DNA of 7,534 nt from assembly GCA_034429745.1 (NCBI GenBank), contig DAOUFY010000129.1:1-7534 (forward strand), written 5' to 3'. Source of the DNA: JBAXBF01 sp034429745 (GTDB taxonomy: Bacteria; Chloroflexota; Anaerolineae; Anaerolineales; DRKV01). The notes beneath the pieces are model-generated. The model saw nothing but the letters and a program-made list of their open reading frames with translations. It was not told the origin of the DNA and made no database searches. Below are positions 1 through 6,608 of this stretch, piece by piece; the stretch's first letter is position 1, and each line of letters begins with the position of its first letter. The position numbers were made by a program, and so were the translations under genes.

Positions 1-1
1 A

Positions 2-1777
2 AGCGATGATCGTGCTCAAAATAGAGCAAAAGTATTGTCGCGTTTGTTTGGTGAGTTAAGACCGTATAGAAAAAGTGTTTGGCTAGCCGGAGTGTTTATT
101 TTAGTTGCCTCAATAGCTCAAGCAACAAACCCGGTGATAATAGGAAAAGCTGTAGATGATTATATTGCAAAAGGAGACGTAAACGGCTTATTGCTTCTTT
201 CAAGCGGTTTAGCTGTTGTATTTTTAGTGAATATGTTGGCGATGCGCGGCTACATGCTGGCAATGTCTTCGACGGGGCAGCATGTTTTAGCGGATTTACG
301 AGCTAAAGTCATGGCGCACATTCATTCATTATCGCTGCAATATTTGGAAAGGAAAGAAGCAGGTGACTTGATGAGCCGGGTTATGAATGATGTTGATGTT
401 ATTAACTCATTCATAAGCCAAGGTTTTGCTCAGTTAATTGGGAATCTTTTTTCTTTAACTGGAATTGTCATTATGATGTTTTTGCTTGAATGGAGAATGG
501 CAATTGCAGTCATAATTGTTGTACCCTTTATGATCCTTATAACTCAATTTTTTGCTCAAGTTGCACGCCAAGCTTTTCGGAAAACGAGAACTACAATCGG
601 GGATGTCTCGGCAGAATTGCAAGAAGAATTAGGGGGAATAAAAGTAGCACAAGCATTCCAAAGAACCGAGCTTAATATAAGGCGTTTTGCAGAAAGAAAT
701 GCAGCCAACAGAGATGCTAATGTCAATGCCAATGCCATTACATCAGCTTTTATGCCTGCAATGGATTTATTAAGTACTGTAGATTTGGCTTTAGTCGCTG
801 CAGTGGGAGGATATTTGGCTTTACAGCATAAAATAAGTGTGGGTATTGTTGTAACGTTCATTCAATATACACAACACTTTTATCGTCCTATACAGATGAT
901 TACACAAATGTGGACAGTCGCCCAATCGGCTTTAGCGGCGGCAGAACGCATATATGATTTGCTGGATGTAGAACCTGATATAAAAGATGCTGATGATGCC
1001 TTTGAAATGCCTCCTATCAAAGGAGACATCAGGTTTGAGGGTGTAAATTTTGGATATAAAGAAGATCAGAAGGTTCTAAAGGACTTTAATTTGCATATTC
1101 CTGCCGGCTATTCAGTGGCAATAGTTGGCGAAACAGGGGCAGGAAAAACTACCATAGCTAGTTTATTATTACGGTTTTATGAAGTAGGGTCAGGCAATGA
1201 TGATCAACAATCATGCGGATGTATAAAAATAGATGGAATAGATATTCGCAAGGTTACTCAGAAGAGTCTCAGATCTCAGATGGCGATTGTACCTCAGGAA
1301 CCATTTTTGTTTTCTGGTTCAGTTTACGACAATATCCGTTATGGTCGTTTGGATGCCACCCAAAAAGAAATTGAAGACGCTGCAAAAGCTGCTAGAGCAC
1401 ATGAGTTTATTCTACGATTGCCTCAAGGTTACGAAACGAATGTTGGTGAACGAGGAGCGTTATTAAGTTTGGGACAGCGTCAATTAATTTCAATAGCACG
1501 TGCTATTCTAGCCGATCCGAGAATTCTTATCCTTGATGAAGCAACGGCAAGTGTAGATACACAAACTGAAATGATCATCCAACAAGCTTTGACCGAATTG
1601 TTAAGAGAAAGAACAAGTTTGGTTATTGCTCATCGTTTATCAACAATAAGAGATGCTGATGAAGTTGTTGTATTAAGCCAAGGGAGAATTATTGAACAGG
1701 GCAAATATGATATATTGCTTTCAAAAAAGGGAGCTTTTGCAGAGTTGTATTACCGTCAATTTTGTGGGCCGGTATAA
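2..1777 (+). CDS. ABC exporter half-transporter (fused membrane domain and ATPase), 5' end outside window
   Basis: This is a membrane exporter of the MsbA/BmrA/MdlB type: six membrane helices followed by one ATPase domain, working as a homo- or heterodimer to pump lipids, drugs or peptides outward. The frame is open back to the first codon of the window, so the gene starts upstream; the TTG at 35 is only the first possible start inside it. Numbered from that TTG, the membrane domain covers about residues 1-300. The ATPase follows: Walker A GETGAGKTT (365-373), a Q-loop in VPQEPFLFSGSV, signature LSLGQ (477-481, Leu in place of the usual Gly), Walker B ILILDE (D501, E502) and switch His H533. 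All catalytic residues are present, so this is a competent ATPase. An unusual insertion with Cys-Gly-Cys follows the RFYE segment (about residues 384-396). Such genes often come in pairs, so a partner may lie just upstream. No convincing terminator follows. The substrate cannot be inferred. Confidence 0.95.
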   Translation, partial: SDDRAQNRAKVLSRLFGELRPYRKSVWLAGVFILVASIAQATNPVIIGKAVDDYIAKGDVNGLLLLSSGLAVVFLVNMLAMRGYMLAMSSTGQHVLADLRAKVMAHIHSLSLQYLERKEAGDLMSRVMNDVDVINSFISQGFAQLIGNLFSLTGIVIMMFLLEWRMAIAVIIVVPFMILITQFFAQVARQAFRKTRTTIGDVSAELQEELGGIKVAQAFQRTELNIRRFAERNAANRDANVNANAITSAFMPAMDLLSTVDLALVAAVGGYLALQHKISVGIVVTFIQYTQHFYRPIQMITQMWTVAQSALAAAERIYDLLDVEPDIKDADDAFEMPPIKGDIRFEGVNFGYKEDQKVLKDFNLHIPAGYSVAIVGETGAGKTTIASLLLRFYEVGSGNDDQQSCGCIKIDGIDIRKVTQKSLRSQMAIVPQEPFLFSGSVYDNIRYGRLDATQKEIEDAAKAARAHEFILRLPQGYETNVGERGALLSLGQRQLISIARAILADPRILILDEATASVDTQTEMIIQQALTELLRERTSLVIAHRLSTIRDADEVVVLSQGRIIEQGKYDILLSKKGAFAELYYRQFCGPV

Positions 1778-1787
1778 AATATTCTCA

Positions 1788-1817
1788 TACACAGATATTT
1801 CATTTTTGGGGTATAAT
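1788..1817 (+). promoter_or_regulatory. Candidate sigma-A promoter for the importer operon
   Basis: A perfect -10 box TATAAT lies at 1812-1817. A weak -35 candidate, TACACA (4 of 6 matches to TTGACA), lies at 1788-1793 with an 18-base spacer. Transcription would start near 1824, giving a leader of about 190 bases before the permease gene. The -10 is convincing; the -35 is not, and read-through from the upstream exporter gene is also possible. Confidence 0.5.
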
Positions 1818-1884
1818 AAAAGCAATGGATAGTGATAGTAGTAGTTTATCCAAAGTATTGAATTTTATAAGACCTGATTTTAAA

Positions 1885-1993
1885 GTCAGTGGACAAGTAG
1901 CAAATAATGTTAGTGTCATAGGACCGCGCTAACAATGCCTATTTGTGATCCTATGTTGCCCCTTGTCTGCTGACACAGGGGCAGCAATTTTTT
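1885..1993 (+). promoter_or_regulatory. Structured 5' leader: candidate riboswitch or attenuator of the importer operon
   Basis: Several helices can be drawn by hand. P1 pairs GTCAGTGGACAAG (1885-1897) with CTTGTCTGCTGAC (1962-1974): 13 uninterrupted pairs, two of them G-U. P2 pairs 1900-1906 with 1940-1946 (7 pairs, one G-U). P3 pairs TGTTAGTGT (1908-1916) with GCGCTAACA (1926-1934): 9 pairs, two G-U. The 9-base P3 loop begins with CATAGGA (1917-1923), perfectly complementary to TCCTATG (1949-1955), so a pseudoknot can form. The 3' strand of P1 lies inside the following terminator, so P1 and the terminator exclude each other. This is the logic of a transcriptional switch in which a stabilised P1 turns the downstream genes on. 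I do not recognise a known riboswitch class. The pairings are seen in the sequence; the switch function is inferred. Confidence 0.6.
1954..1993 (+). terminator. Intrinsic terminator in the leader of the importer operon
   Basis: The left arm 1954-1967 pairs with the right arm 1972-1986. The stem has about 14 pairs with a GC-rich core (TGCCCC with GGGGCA), one bulged C at 1976 and a TGCT loop, and six T residues follow at 1988-1993. It stands only 21 bases before the permease start codon and at least 130 bases after the candidate promoter, so it is an attenuator of the downstream operon and not simply the end of the upstream gene. Confidence 0.85.
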
Positions 1994-2014
1994 AAGGAAA
2001 GAGAGGGAAAAACA

Positions 2015-3739
2015 ATGGAATTTTTAATGCGCCTCTTCAATATACAGCGAAAACAGGAAAAAGCATTCACATGGGGTGACTTTGTTGTCATCCTAATCAT
2101 TATCTCTTTGCTGTATGTAGGTACTCGTTTAGCTTTTTATACGCCGGCTGAAATAAAAGGTCCATCAATCTCTCTTAAACCAGAAGCCTTACCTTGGTAC
2201 ACCATCTTTTCCCTTGGCAGGATGTTTTCTGCCTATCTTCTTTCCCTTATATTCTCATTGACCTATGGACGACTTGCGGCTTATAACCGAAAAGCTGAAC
2301 AGGTTTTAATGCCGTTGTTGGATGTATTGCAGAGTGTTCCAATATTGTCTTTTCTGCCCCTCGTTCTTTTGAGTTTGAATGCAATTTTACCTGAAAGAGT
2401 AGCAGTTGAACTTTCTTCGGTAGTGTTAATATTCACAAGTCAAGCTTGGAATCTAACGTTTTCTTGGTATCAATCATTAACTACTATTCCAAAAGAGCTA
2501 AGGGAAGCAAGTTCGATTTTTCAAATGAATACTTGGTTTAGGTTCAAAGTGGTAGAGTTGCCTTTTGGAATGATTAGTTTGATATGGAATAGTATGATGA
2601 GCTGGGCAGGCGGTTGGTTTTTTCTTATGGCAGCTGAGATATTTACGGTGGGGCAAAGAGATTTCCGCTTGCCGGGGTTGGGATCCTATCTTCAAGAAGC
2701 TGCTAATCAAGGAAATATCAATGCTATATTATGGGGTATAGCTACATTGGTACTAACAGTAGTGTTGTTAGATCAATTAGTTTGGCGTCCATTGATGGTT
2801 TGGAGTGAACGGTTCAAGGTAGAAATGGTTGAAAATGATTTTCCACCCACTTCATGGTTTTATGATCTCCTCCACAATTCACGTTTTTCAGAATGGTTTT
2901 TTACCAAGATTTTTGATCCTTTGATGGAACGGATTGATCTTTGGATGAGCATGATTTTCACTAATGGCAAAGAGGAAAGAAAAGAACGATCGAGGCTTTC
3001 ATGGATCGAAATGTTTTTTATCATAATTGTTGCAGCAGGAGTTATTTACGGATTTTCTCAAGCGTTATTTATGCTATTCTCGTTAAGATTAGATGAATGG
3101 CTGCAGGTAGGAGCAGGAATAATCGCAACGTTGATCCGCGTTATCATCTCATTAGTCCTTGCTTTGGCATGGACTATTCCATTAGGTGTGGCTATTGGTA
3201 CTAACCCGCGATTATCTGCCGTATTACAACCTATCGTACAAGTCATTGCATCTGTACCAGCAACGGCTGTATTTCCGGTATTTATTTTGCTGTTGGTTAA
3301 TTTACCCGGAGGTTTGAATTTGGCTGCTGTTTTATTAATGCTCATGGGTACACAATGGTATTTATTGTTCAATATTATCGCAGGAGCAAGTGCAATTCCC
3401 CAAGATTTAAAATATACTGCCACGTTAATCCATCTAAGTCGTTGGGAAAAATGGCGCACATTGATTTTACCAGCTCTATTCCCTTATTTAATAACGGGCA
3501 TGATCACAGCTTCAGGTGGAGCTTGGAACGCCAGTATTGTCTCTGAATATGTAAATTTTGGTGGTCAAACATTGAAAACAATTGGGATTGGATCACTGAT
3601 CTCTCAAGCAACAGCTGATGGCCACTATCATCTGTTGTTAGCTGGAACTTTAAGTATGGTGCTAACAGTGATCGTAATTAATCGTGTTTTTTGGCGCAGG
3701 TTGTATGTTGTAGCTGAAGAAAAGTATCGAATGGAGTGA
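2015..3739 (+). CDS. ABC importer permease with two fused permease domains
   Basis: This inner-membrane protein of 574 residues carries two copies of the binding-protein-dependent permease domain, so one chain can supply the whole membrane channel. It resembles the duplicated-permease branch of the nitrate/sulfonate/taurine/bicarbonate importers. The first half has a membrane helix at about 23-42 and an EAA-type coupling loop at about 164-183 (EASS...VVELP). After a hydrophilic linker (about 270-325), the second half repeats the plan, with a coupling loop near 468-486 (ATLIHLS...LILP) followed by GGAWNASIVSEY. The ATG at 2015 is chosen because GAGAGGG (2001-2007) lies seven bases upstream; an in-frame ATG at 2027 is less well placed. 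The stop overlaps the start region of the ATPase gene, so the two are co-translated. Family membership is clear. The substrate is unknown and no binding-protein gene is in the window. Confidence 0.93.
   Translation: MEFLMRLFNIQRKQEKAFTWGDFVVILIIISLLYVGTRLAFYTPAEIKGPSISLKPEALPWYTIFSLGRMFSAYLLSLIFSLTYGRLAAYNRKAEQVLMPLLDVLQSVPILSFLPLVLLSLNAILPERVAVELSSVVLIFTSQAWNLTFSWYQSLTTIPKELREASSIFQMNTWFRFKVVELPFGMISLIWNSMMSWAGGWFFLMAAEIFTVGQRDFRLPGLGSYLQEAANQGNINAILWGIATLVLTVVLLDQLVWRPLMVWSERFKVEMVENDFPPTSWFYDLLHNSRFSEWFFTKIFDPLMERIDLWMSMIFTNGKEERKERSRLSWIEMFFIIIVAAGVIYGFSQALFMLFSLRLDEWLQVGAGIIATLIRVIISLVLALAWTIPLGVAIGTNPRLSAVLQPIVQVIASVPATAVFPVFILLLVNLPGGLNLAAVLLMLMGTQWYLLFNIIAGASAIPQDLKYTATLIHLSRWEKWRTLILPALFPYLITGMITASGGAWNASIVSEYVNFGGQTLKTIGIGSLISQATADGHYHLLLAGTLSMVLTVIVINRVFWRRLYVVAEEKYRME
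3733..3736 (+). promoter_or_regulatory. Ribosome binding site that decides the ATPase start
   Basis: GGAG sits inside the last codons of the permease gene, eight bases before the ATG at 3745. In-frame alternatives at 3736 (GTG) and 3739 (ATG) are too close to it to be used well. The arrangement implies translational coupling to the permease. Confidence 0.6.
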
Positions 3740-3744
3740 TGAAA

Positions 3745-5052
3745 ATGACAAGACAGGTATTAACAGAATTGGTTCATATTCAACAAATTTATGGGTTTGG
3801 AGAGCGGCGATTTATTGCAGTAAAAGATGTGAACTTGAGTATACATGAAGGTGAATTTGTGGCATTATTGGGACCTTCTGGGTGTGGAAAGAGTACTTTG
3901 TTGAGAATTATTACCGGACTCCAGGCACCTGCTGAAGGAACGGTTTTGTACCATGGCAAACCATTACAAGGTGTAAATCCAAATGCAACAATTGTTTTTC
4001 AGACTTTTGCATTATTTCCATGGTTGACTGTTTATGAAAATGTTGAGCTTGCCTTAAAGGCAAGAAAAGTTGATGAGAAAACGCGAGCGCAAAAGACTTT
4101 GGATCTTATTGACCGAGTTGGACTGGATGGTTTTGAGACAGCTTACCCGCGTGAATTGTCAGGAGGTATGCGACAGAAGGTTGGTTTTGCACGAGCTATG
4201 GCGGTAGAGCCGGAGTTGCTTTGTTTAGACGAACCATTTTCAGCTCTTGATCCACTTAGTGCAGAATCTTTAAGAGGTGAATTAATGGAATTATGGACAA
4301 GCAATGCAATTCCAACAAAAGCAATTTTAATGGTAAGCCATAATATTGAGGAAGCTGTGTTTATGGCAGATCGCTTGGTTGTTATGGATAAGGAACCAGG
4401 CCGGATAGTAGCAACTCTTGATGTACCTTTACCTCATCCGCGTGATCGCAAATCTATGCAATTTCAAGCGATTGTGGATAATGTCTATTCAATATTAGCT
4501 GGACAGACGCAACCTGAAATCATTGAATTGGGTTCTGCACCTGGCGAACCTGGAGTAACTCGCGGTTTGCCGCATATCCATATCAATGATTTATTAGGTT
4601 TACTGGAATATCTTAACGAATTACCTGATGATCGTACGGATGTTTATCGGTTAGTGGATGAATTGGGTGTTAACTCTGATACATTACTGCGCCTTACGGA
4701 AGCAGCAGAATTATTGGGGTTTGCGAGAATTGAAAAAGGCGATATTATGCTGACTGATTTAGGTGAAACATTTGCTGACGCGAGTATTCAAGCGAGAAAA
4801 GAAATATTTGCAACCCGCGTAAGAAGATTGCCCATCTTTAAGTGGATTTTATCCTTATTACAATCTGATGAAAAACATCACATTGATTGGGAAGAGGCTA
4901 AAAATGCGCTGGAAGCTGATTTTCCGCCGGATGAAATTGAGCGACAGCTTGATACTATTGTGGACTGGGGTCGTTATGCTGAAGTGCTTGGTTATGATGA
5001 CGATGAAGAAGTATTGTTCTTAGAAGATGAACAGCCTGCTGCGGTCAAGTAG
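3745..5052 (+). CDS. ABC importer ATPase with C-terminal AAA-associated domain
   Basis: This is the cytoplasmic ATPase that drives the adjacent double permease. From the ATG at 3745 it has 435 residues. The NrtD/TauB/SsuB-like domain is complete: Walker A GPSGCGKST (43-51), a Q-loop in VFQTFALFPWLTV, signature LSGGM (138-142), Walker B with D162 and E163, and switch His H199. Typical relatives end near residue 250-260. Here an additional acidic domain of about 150 residues follows (277 to about 425), resembling the AAA-associated C-terminal domain found on some of these ATPases, with a winged-helix-like run (VYRLVDELGVNSDTLLRL) and an Asp/Glu-rich tail. Its role is not established; regulation of transport or sensing is an inference. 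The ATG at 3745 is preferred over the overlapping GTG at 3736 and ATG at 3739 because of GGAG spacing. It is the last gene of the operon. Confidence 0.93.
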   Translation: MTRQVLTELVHIQQIYGFGERRFIAVKDVNLSIHEGEFVALLGPSGCGKSTLLRIITGLQAPAEGTVLYHGKPLQGVNPNATIVFQTFALFPWLTVYENVELALKARKVDEKTRAQKTLDLIDRVGLDGFETAYPRELSGGMRQKVGFARAMAVEPELLCLDEPFSALDPLSAESLRGELMELWTSNAIPTKAILMVSHNIEEAVFMADRLVVMDKEPGRIVATLDVPLPHPRDRKSMQFQAIVDNVYSILAGQTQPEIIELGSAPGEPGVTRGLPHIHINDLLGLLEYLNELPDDRTDVYRLVDELGVNSDTLLRLTEAAELLGFARIEKGDIMLTDLGETFADASIQARKEIFATRVRRLPIFKWILSLLQSDEKHHIDWEEAKNALEADFPPDEIERQLDTIVDWGRYAEVLGYDDDEEVLFLEDEQPAAVK

Positions 5053-5055
5053 ATG

Positions 5056-5090
5056 TTTTAAGCAGTTTATCGTTGATGAACCGCTTGAAA
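5056..5090 (+). other. Hairpin directly after the ATPase stop codon
   Basis: Bases 5056-5068 can pair with 5078-5090 (TTTTAAGC with GCTTGAAA, then GTT with AAC), with one A-C mismatch, two G-U pairs and a 9-base loop. Only a short T stretch follows, so it is a weak terminator at best. It may protect the 3' end of the operon mRNA. Confidence 0.4.
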
Positions 5091-5106
5091 TTTATTAATT
5101 ATCGTT

Positions 5107-5151
5107 TAATTATACTACCCTTGCTAACCATAAGTGATTGAAGTATAATTA
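5107..5151. repeat. 10-bp inverted repeat between the importer operon and the AI-2E gene
   Basis: TAATTATACT (5107-5116) and AGTATAATTA (5142-5151) are perfect inverted copies separated by 25 bases. The right copy contains TATAAT (5144-5149), with a possible -35 TTGCTA at 5121-5126 and a 17-base spacer. The repeat could therefore be an RNA stem, an operator over a promoter, or a chance AT-rich match. Confidence 0.45.
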
Positions 5152-5156
5152 TTACT

Positions 5157-5204
5157 ACCTGTAGCAGGGTGCCCCCCTCACCTTGCTGCAGGTTTTCTTT
5201 TTCT
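5157..5204 (+). terminator. Strong intrinsic terminator after the importer operon
   Basis: ACCTGTAGCAGGGTG (5157-5171) pairs with CACCTTGCTGCAGGT (5179-5193) along 15 positions, two of them G-U, around a C-rich 7-base loop. A T-rich tail (TTTTCTTTTTC) follows. It most simply ends the importer operon transcript. Confidence 0.9.
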
Positions 5205-5235
5205 TGCATAGGGTGAATTAGTGTTTTTCTTGTTG

Positions 5236-5244
5236 TGATATACT
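5236..5244 (+). promoter_or_regulatory. Extended -10 promoter candidate for the AI-2E family gene
   Basis: TGATATACT fits an extended -10 element (TGn followed by TATACT at 5239-5244). No good -35 box lies at the proper distance, which is tolerated by extended -10 promoters. It falls between the terminator and the next gene, and transcription would start near 5251. Confidence 0.4.
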
Positions 5245-5301
5245 CATATAAGAACCAAGTTGCCCATTATTAAATTCTTGTGTTTAATATATACAAAAAA
5301 C

Positions 5302-6489
5302 ATGAATAATAAATATTTTAATTCACCTGATGCAGTTAAGCGTAATCGTTTAATCCTTATAGCCATAACATTTATCATTACATTGTATATCCTCATCCGT
5401 TCATGGGGTATTCTTTATCCTTTTGTAATTGGCTTTGTATTGGCTTACCTTGCACTTCCATTAGTCAATGTGTTAGAAGAAAAGATGCCTAAAATCATTC
5501 GGAGAGGAAAACTAGGACGAATTATTGCAATATGTTTGGTATATTTTGGGCTCTTAATCCTATTAGTGGCAACGTTATATCTATTCTTTTCGGTAGTCTT
5601 TCAACAAGTAAGCATGCTGGCTTCTGAGGTGCCATCTTTAACGAATAGAATTGGAAATCAATGGAATGAATGGATGAAGGAAAAGAATTTGCTGGATTTG
5701 TGGGATAGTTACCAGAAAAGTATTTCTCAAGATGTGAGACTTCAAATAGAAAATCAATTGCAGACTGCTCTGCAACGATTACTAGACACTTTAGTGAATA
5801 TTATACAACAAGGGATAGGCAATGCTTTTGATGTTCTTACAAAAACTTTAAGCTTTATTTTAGGTATTCTTATTGTACCTATTTGGCTATTTTATGTATT
5901 GAATGATGCTAAAGAAATTACGCAAGCAATTGTAAATATCGTACCTTCTAACTTACGTTCTGATTTTATTGTTGTTATGAGGTTAATTGATCGGATTTTT
6001 GACTCTTTTATACGAGGACAGTTAATTTTGTGTTTTATCGTGGGATTTTTATCCTTTGTAGGATTGATGGTGATGGGTGTACCTTACGCAGTGCTTTTAG
6101 GAATTATTGCTGGATTTACCGAAGCAATACCAATGATAGGCCCATTATTAGGCATGATACCGGCTTTGTTCATCGCTTTATCCGTAGATACGAATACTTT
6201 TATTTACACTTTTATTCTATATATGGTCATATCTCAAGCAGAGGCGATGTGGTTAAAACCGCGTATTATGGGTAATTATCTTTCGTTACACCCTGCATTA
6301 GTTATGATAGTTTTATTTATTGGGGCAAATATTGGAGGAATTATTGGTATGATATTATCCGCTCCGGTAACGGCAGTCTTTCGAGATTTATTTAAGTACA
6401 TTTATGTAAGAATATCTGAAAATGCACTAGCTCCAGAAGAAGCATTAGTTCAAGCAGGATTAATGGATATAAAATTGGATGATGTGTAA
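5302..6489 (+). CDS. AI-2E family transporter (TqsA/YdbI/PerM-like membrane protein)
   Basis: This is a polytopic inner-membrane protein of 395 residues, the usual size for the AI-2E exporter superfamily. Members have been linked to autoinducer-2 export and to Na+/H+ antiport, so the name does not fix a substrate. Two hydrophobic segments near the N-terminus are followed by a third (about 75-97), then a long amphipathic region (about 100-180), then the conserved C-terminal block: ILGILIVPIWLFYVLND, GQLILCFIVGFL, and the family hallmark GFTEAIPMIGPLLGMIPAL around residue 270-290. It ends with LKPRIMG...HPALVMIVLFIGANIGGIIG and a final helix reading LSAPVTAVFRDL. I chose ATG 5302. In-frame TTG codons at 5260 and 5278 would add a short tail, but none of the candidates has a clear Shine-Dalgarno sequence. 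It appears to be a single gene after a strong terminator, with no terminator before the tRNA downstream. Confidence 0.92.
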   Translation: MNNKYFNSPDAVKRNRLILIAITFIITLYILIRSWGILYPFVIGFVLAYLALPLVNVLEEKMPKIIRRGKLGRIIAICLVYFGLLILLVATLYLFFSVVFQQVSMLASEVPSLTNRIGNQWNEWMKEKNLLDLWDSYQKSISQDVRLQIENQLQTALQRLLDTLVNIIQQGIGNAFDVLTKTLSFILGILIVPIWLFYVLNDAKEITQAIVNIVPSNLRSDFIVVMRLIDRIFDSFIRGQLILCFIVGFLSFVGLMVMGVPYAVLLGIIAGFTEAIPMIGPLLGMIPALFIALSVDTNTFIYTFILYMVISQAEAMWLKPRIMGNYLSLHPALVMIVLFIGANIGGIIGMILSAPVTAVFRDLFKYIYVRISENALAPEEALVQAGLMDIKLDDV

Positions 6490-6503
6490 AAAAATGTTAT
6501 AAT
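6475..6503 (+). promoter_or_regulatory. Promoter of the tRNA-Arg gene
   Basis: A perfect TATAAT lies at 6498-6503, 11 bases before the tRNA. TTGGAT (6475-6480) is a partial -35 box at the ideal 17-base spacing and lies inside the end of the AI-2E family gene. It probably drives the tRNA and, by read-through, the regulator gene after it. Confidence 0.6.
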
Positions 6504-6514
6504 AAATATATCTT

Positions 6515-6585
6515 GCCCCAATAGCTCAATGGACAGAGCGAGGCTCTCCTAAGGCCGAGATCTGGGTTCGATTCCCGGTTGGGGC
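6515..6585 (+). tRNA. tRNA-Arg (anticodon CCT)
   Basis: A complete 71-base cloverleaf can be folded by hand. The acceptor GCCCCAA pairs with TTGGGGC, the D stem is GCTC/GAGC, and the anticodon loop CTCCTAA carries anticodon CCT at 6548-6550. The T arm is CTGGG-TTCGATT-CCCGG. The anticodon stem has an A-G mismatch at its outermost position and one T-G pair. The 3' CCA is not encoded, so it must be added after transcription. This tRNA reads the AGG arginine codon. Confidence 0.95.
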
Positions 6586-6595
6586 GTTTTTACAT

Positions 6596-6600
6596 AGGAG
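6596..6600 (+). promoter_or_regulatory. Ribosome binding site fixing the TTG start of the Lrp-type regulator
   Basis: AGGAG lies eight bases before TTG 6609. An upstream in-frame TTG at 6579 lies inside the acceptor stem of the tRNA and a GTG at 6600 overlaps the AGGAG, so neither is a credible start. Confidence 0.75.
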
Positions 6601-6608
6601 TGGGAGCA

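Noticed and set aside
1777..1800. Weak hairpin AAATAT/ATATTT after the exporter gene as a terminator
   Set aside because: Six A-T pairs with a 12-base loop are too unstable, and the T tract following is interrupted.
1917..1928. T-box-like motif in the importer leader (TAGGACCGCG resembles TGGNACCGCG)
   Set aside because: The tRNA-pairing bulge would read TAGG where TGGN is required, no Stem I with the usual conserved loops precedes it, and the leader is too short. The downstream pairing also does not match a T-box antiterminator.
3058..3459. 133-codon open frame antisense to the permease gene
   Set aside because: It lies wholly opposite a well-supported gene, and its product has no recognisable domain. 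The same applies to a 101-codon antisense frame at 556-861.
6579..6608. N-terminal extension of the Lrp-type regulator from a TTG at 6579
   Set aside because: That codon lies in the tRNA acceptor stem, and the extension does not resemble the family N-terminus. The AGGAG site fixes TTG 6609.
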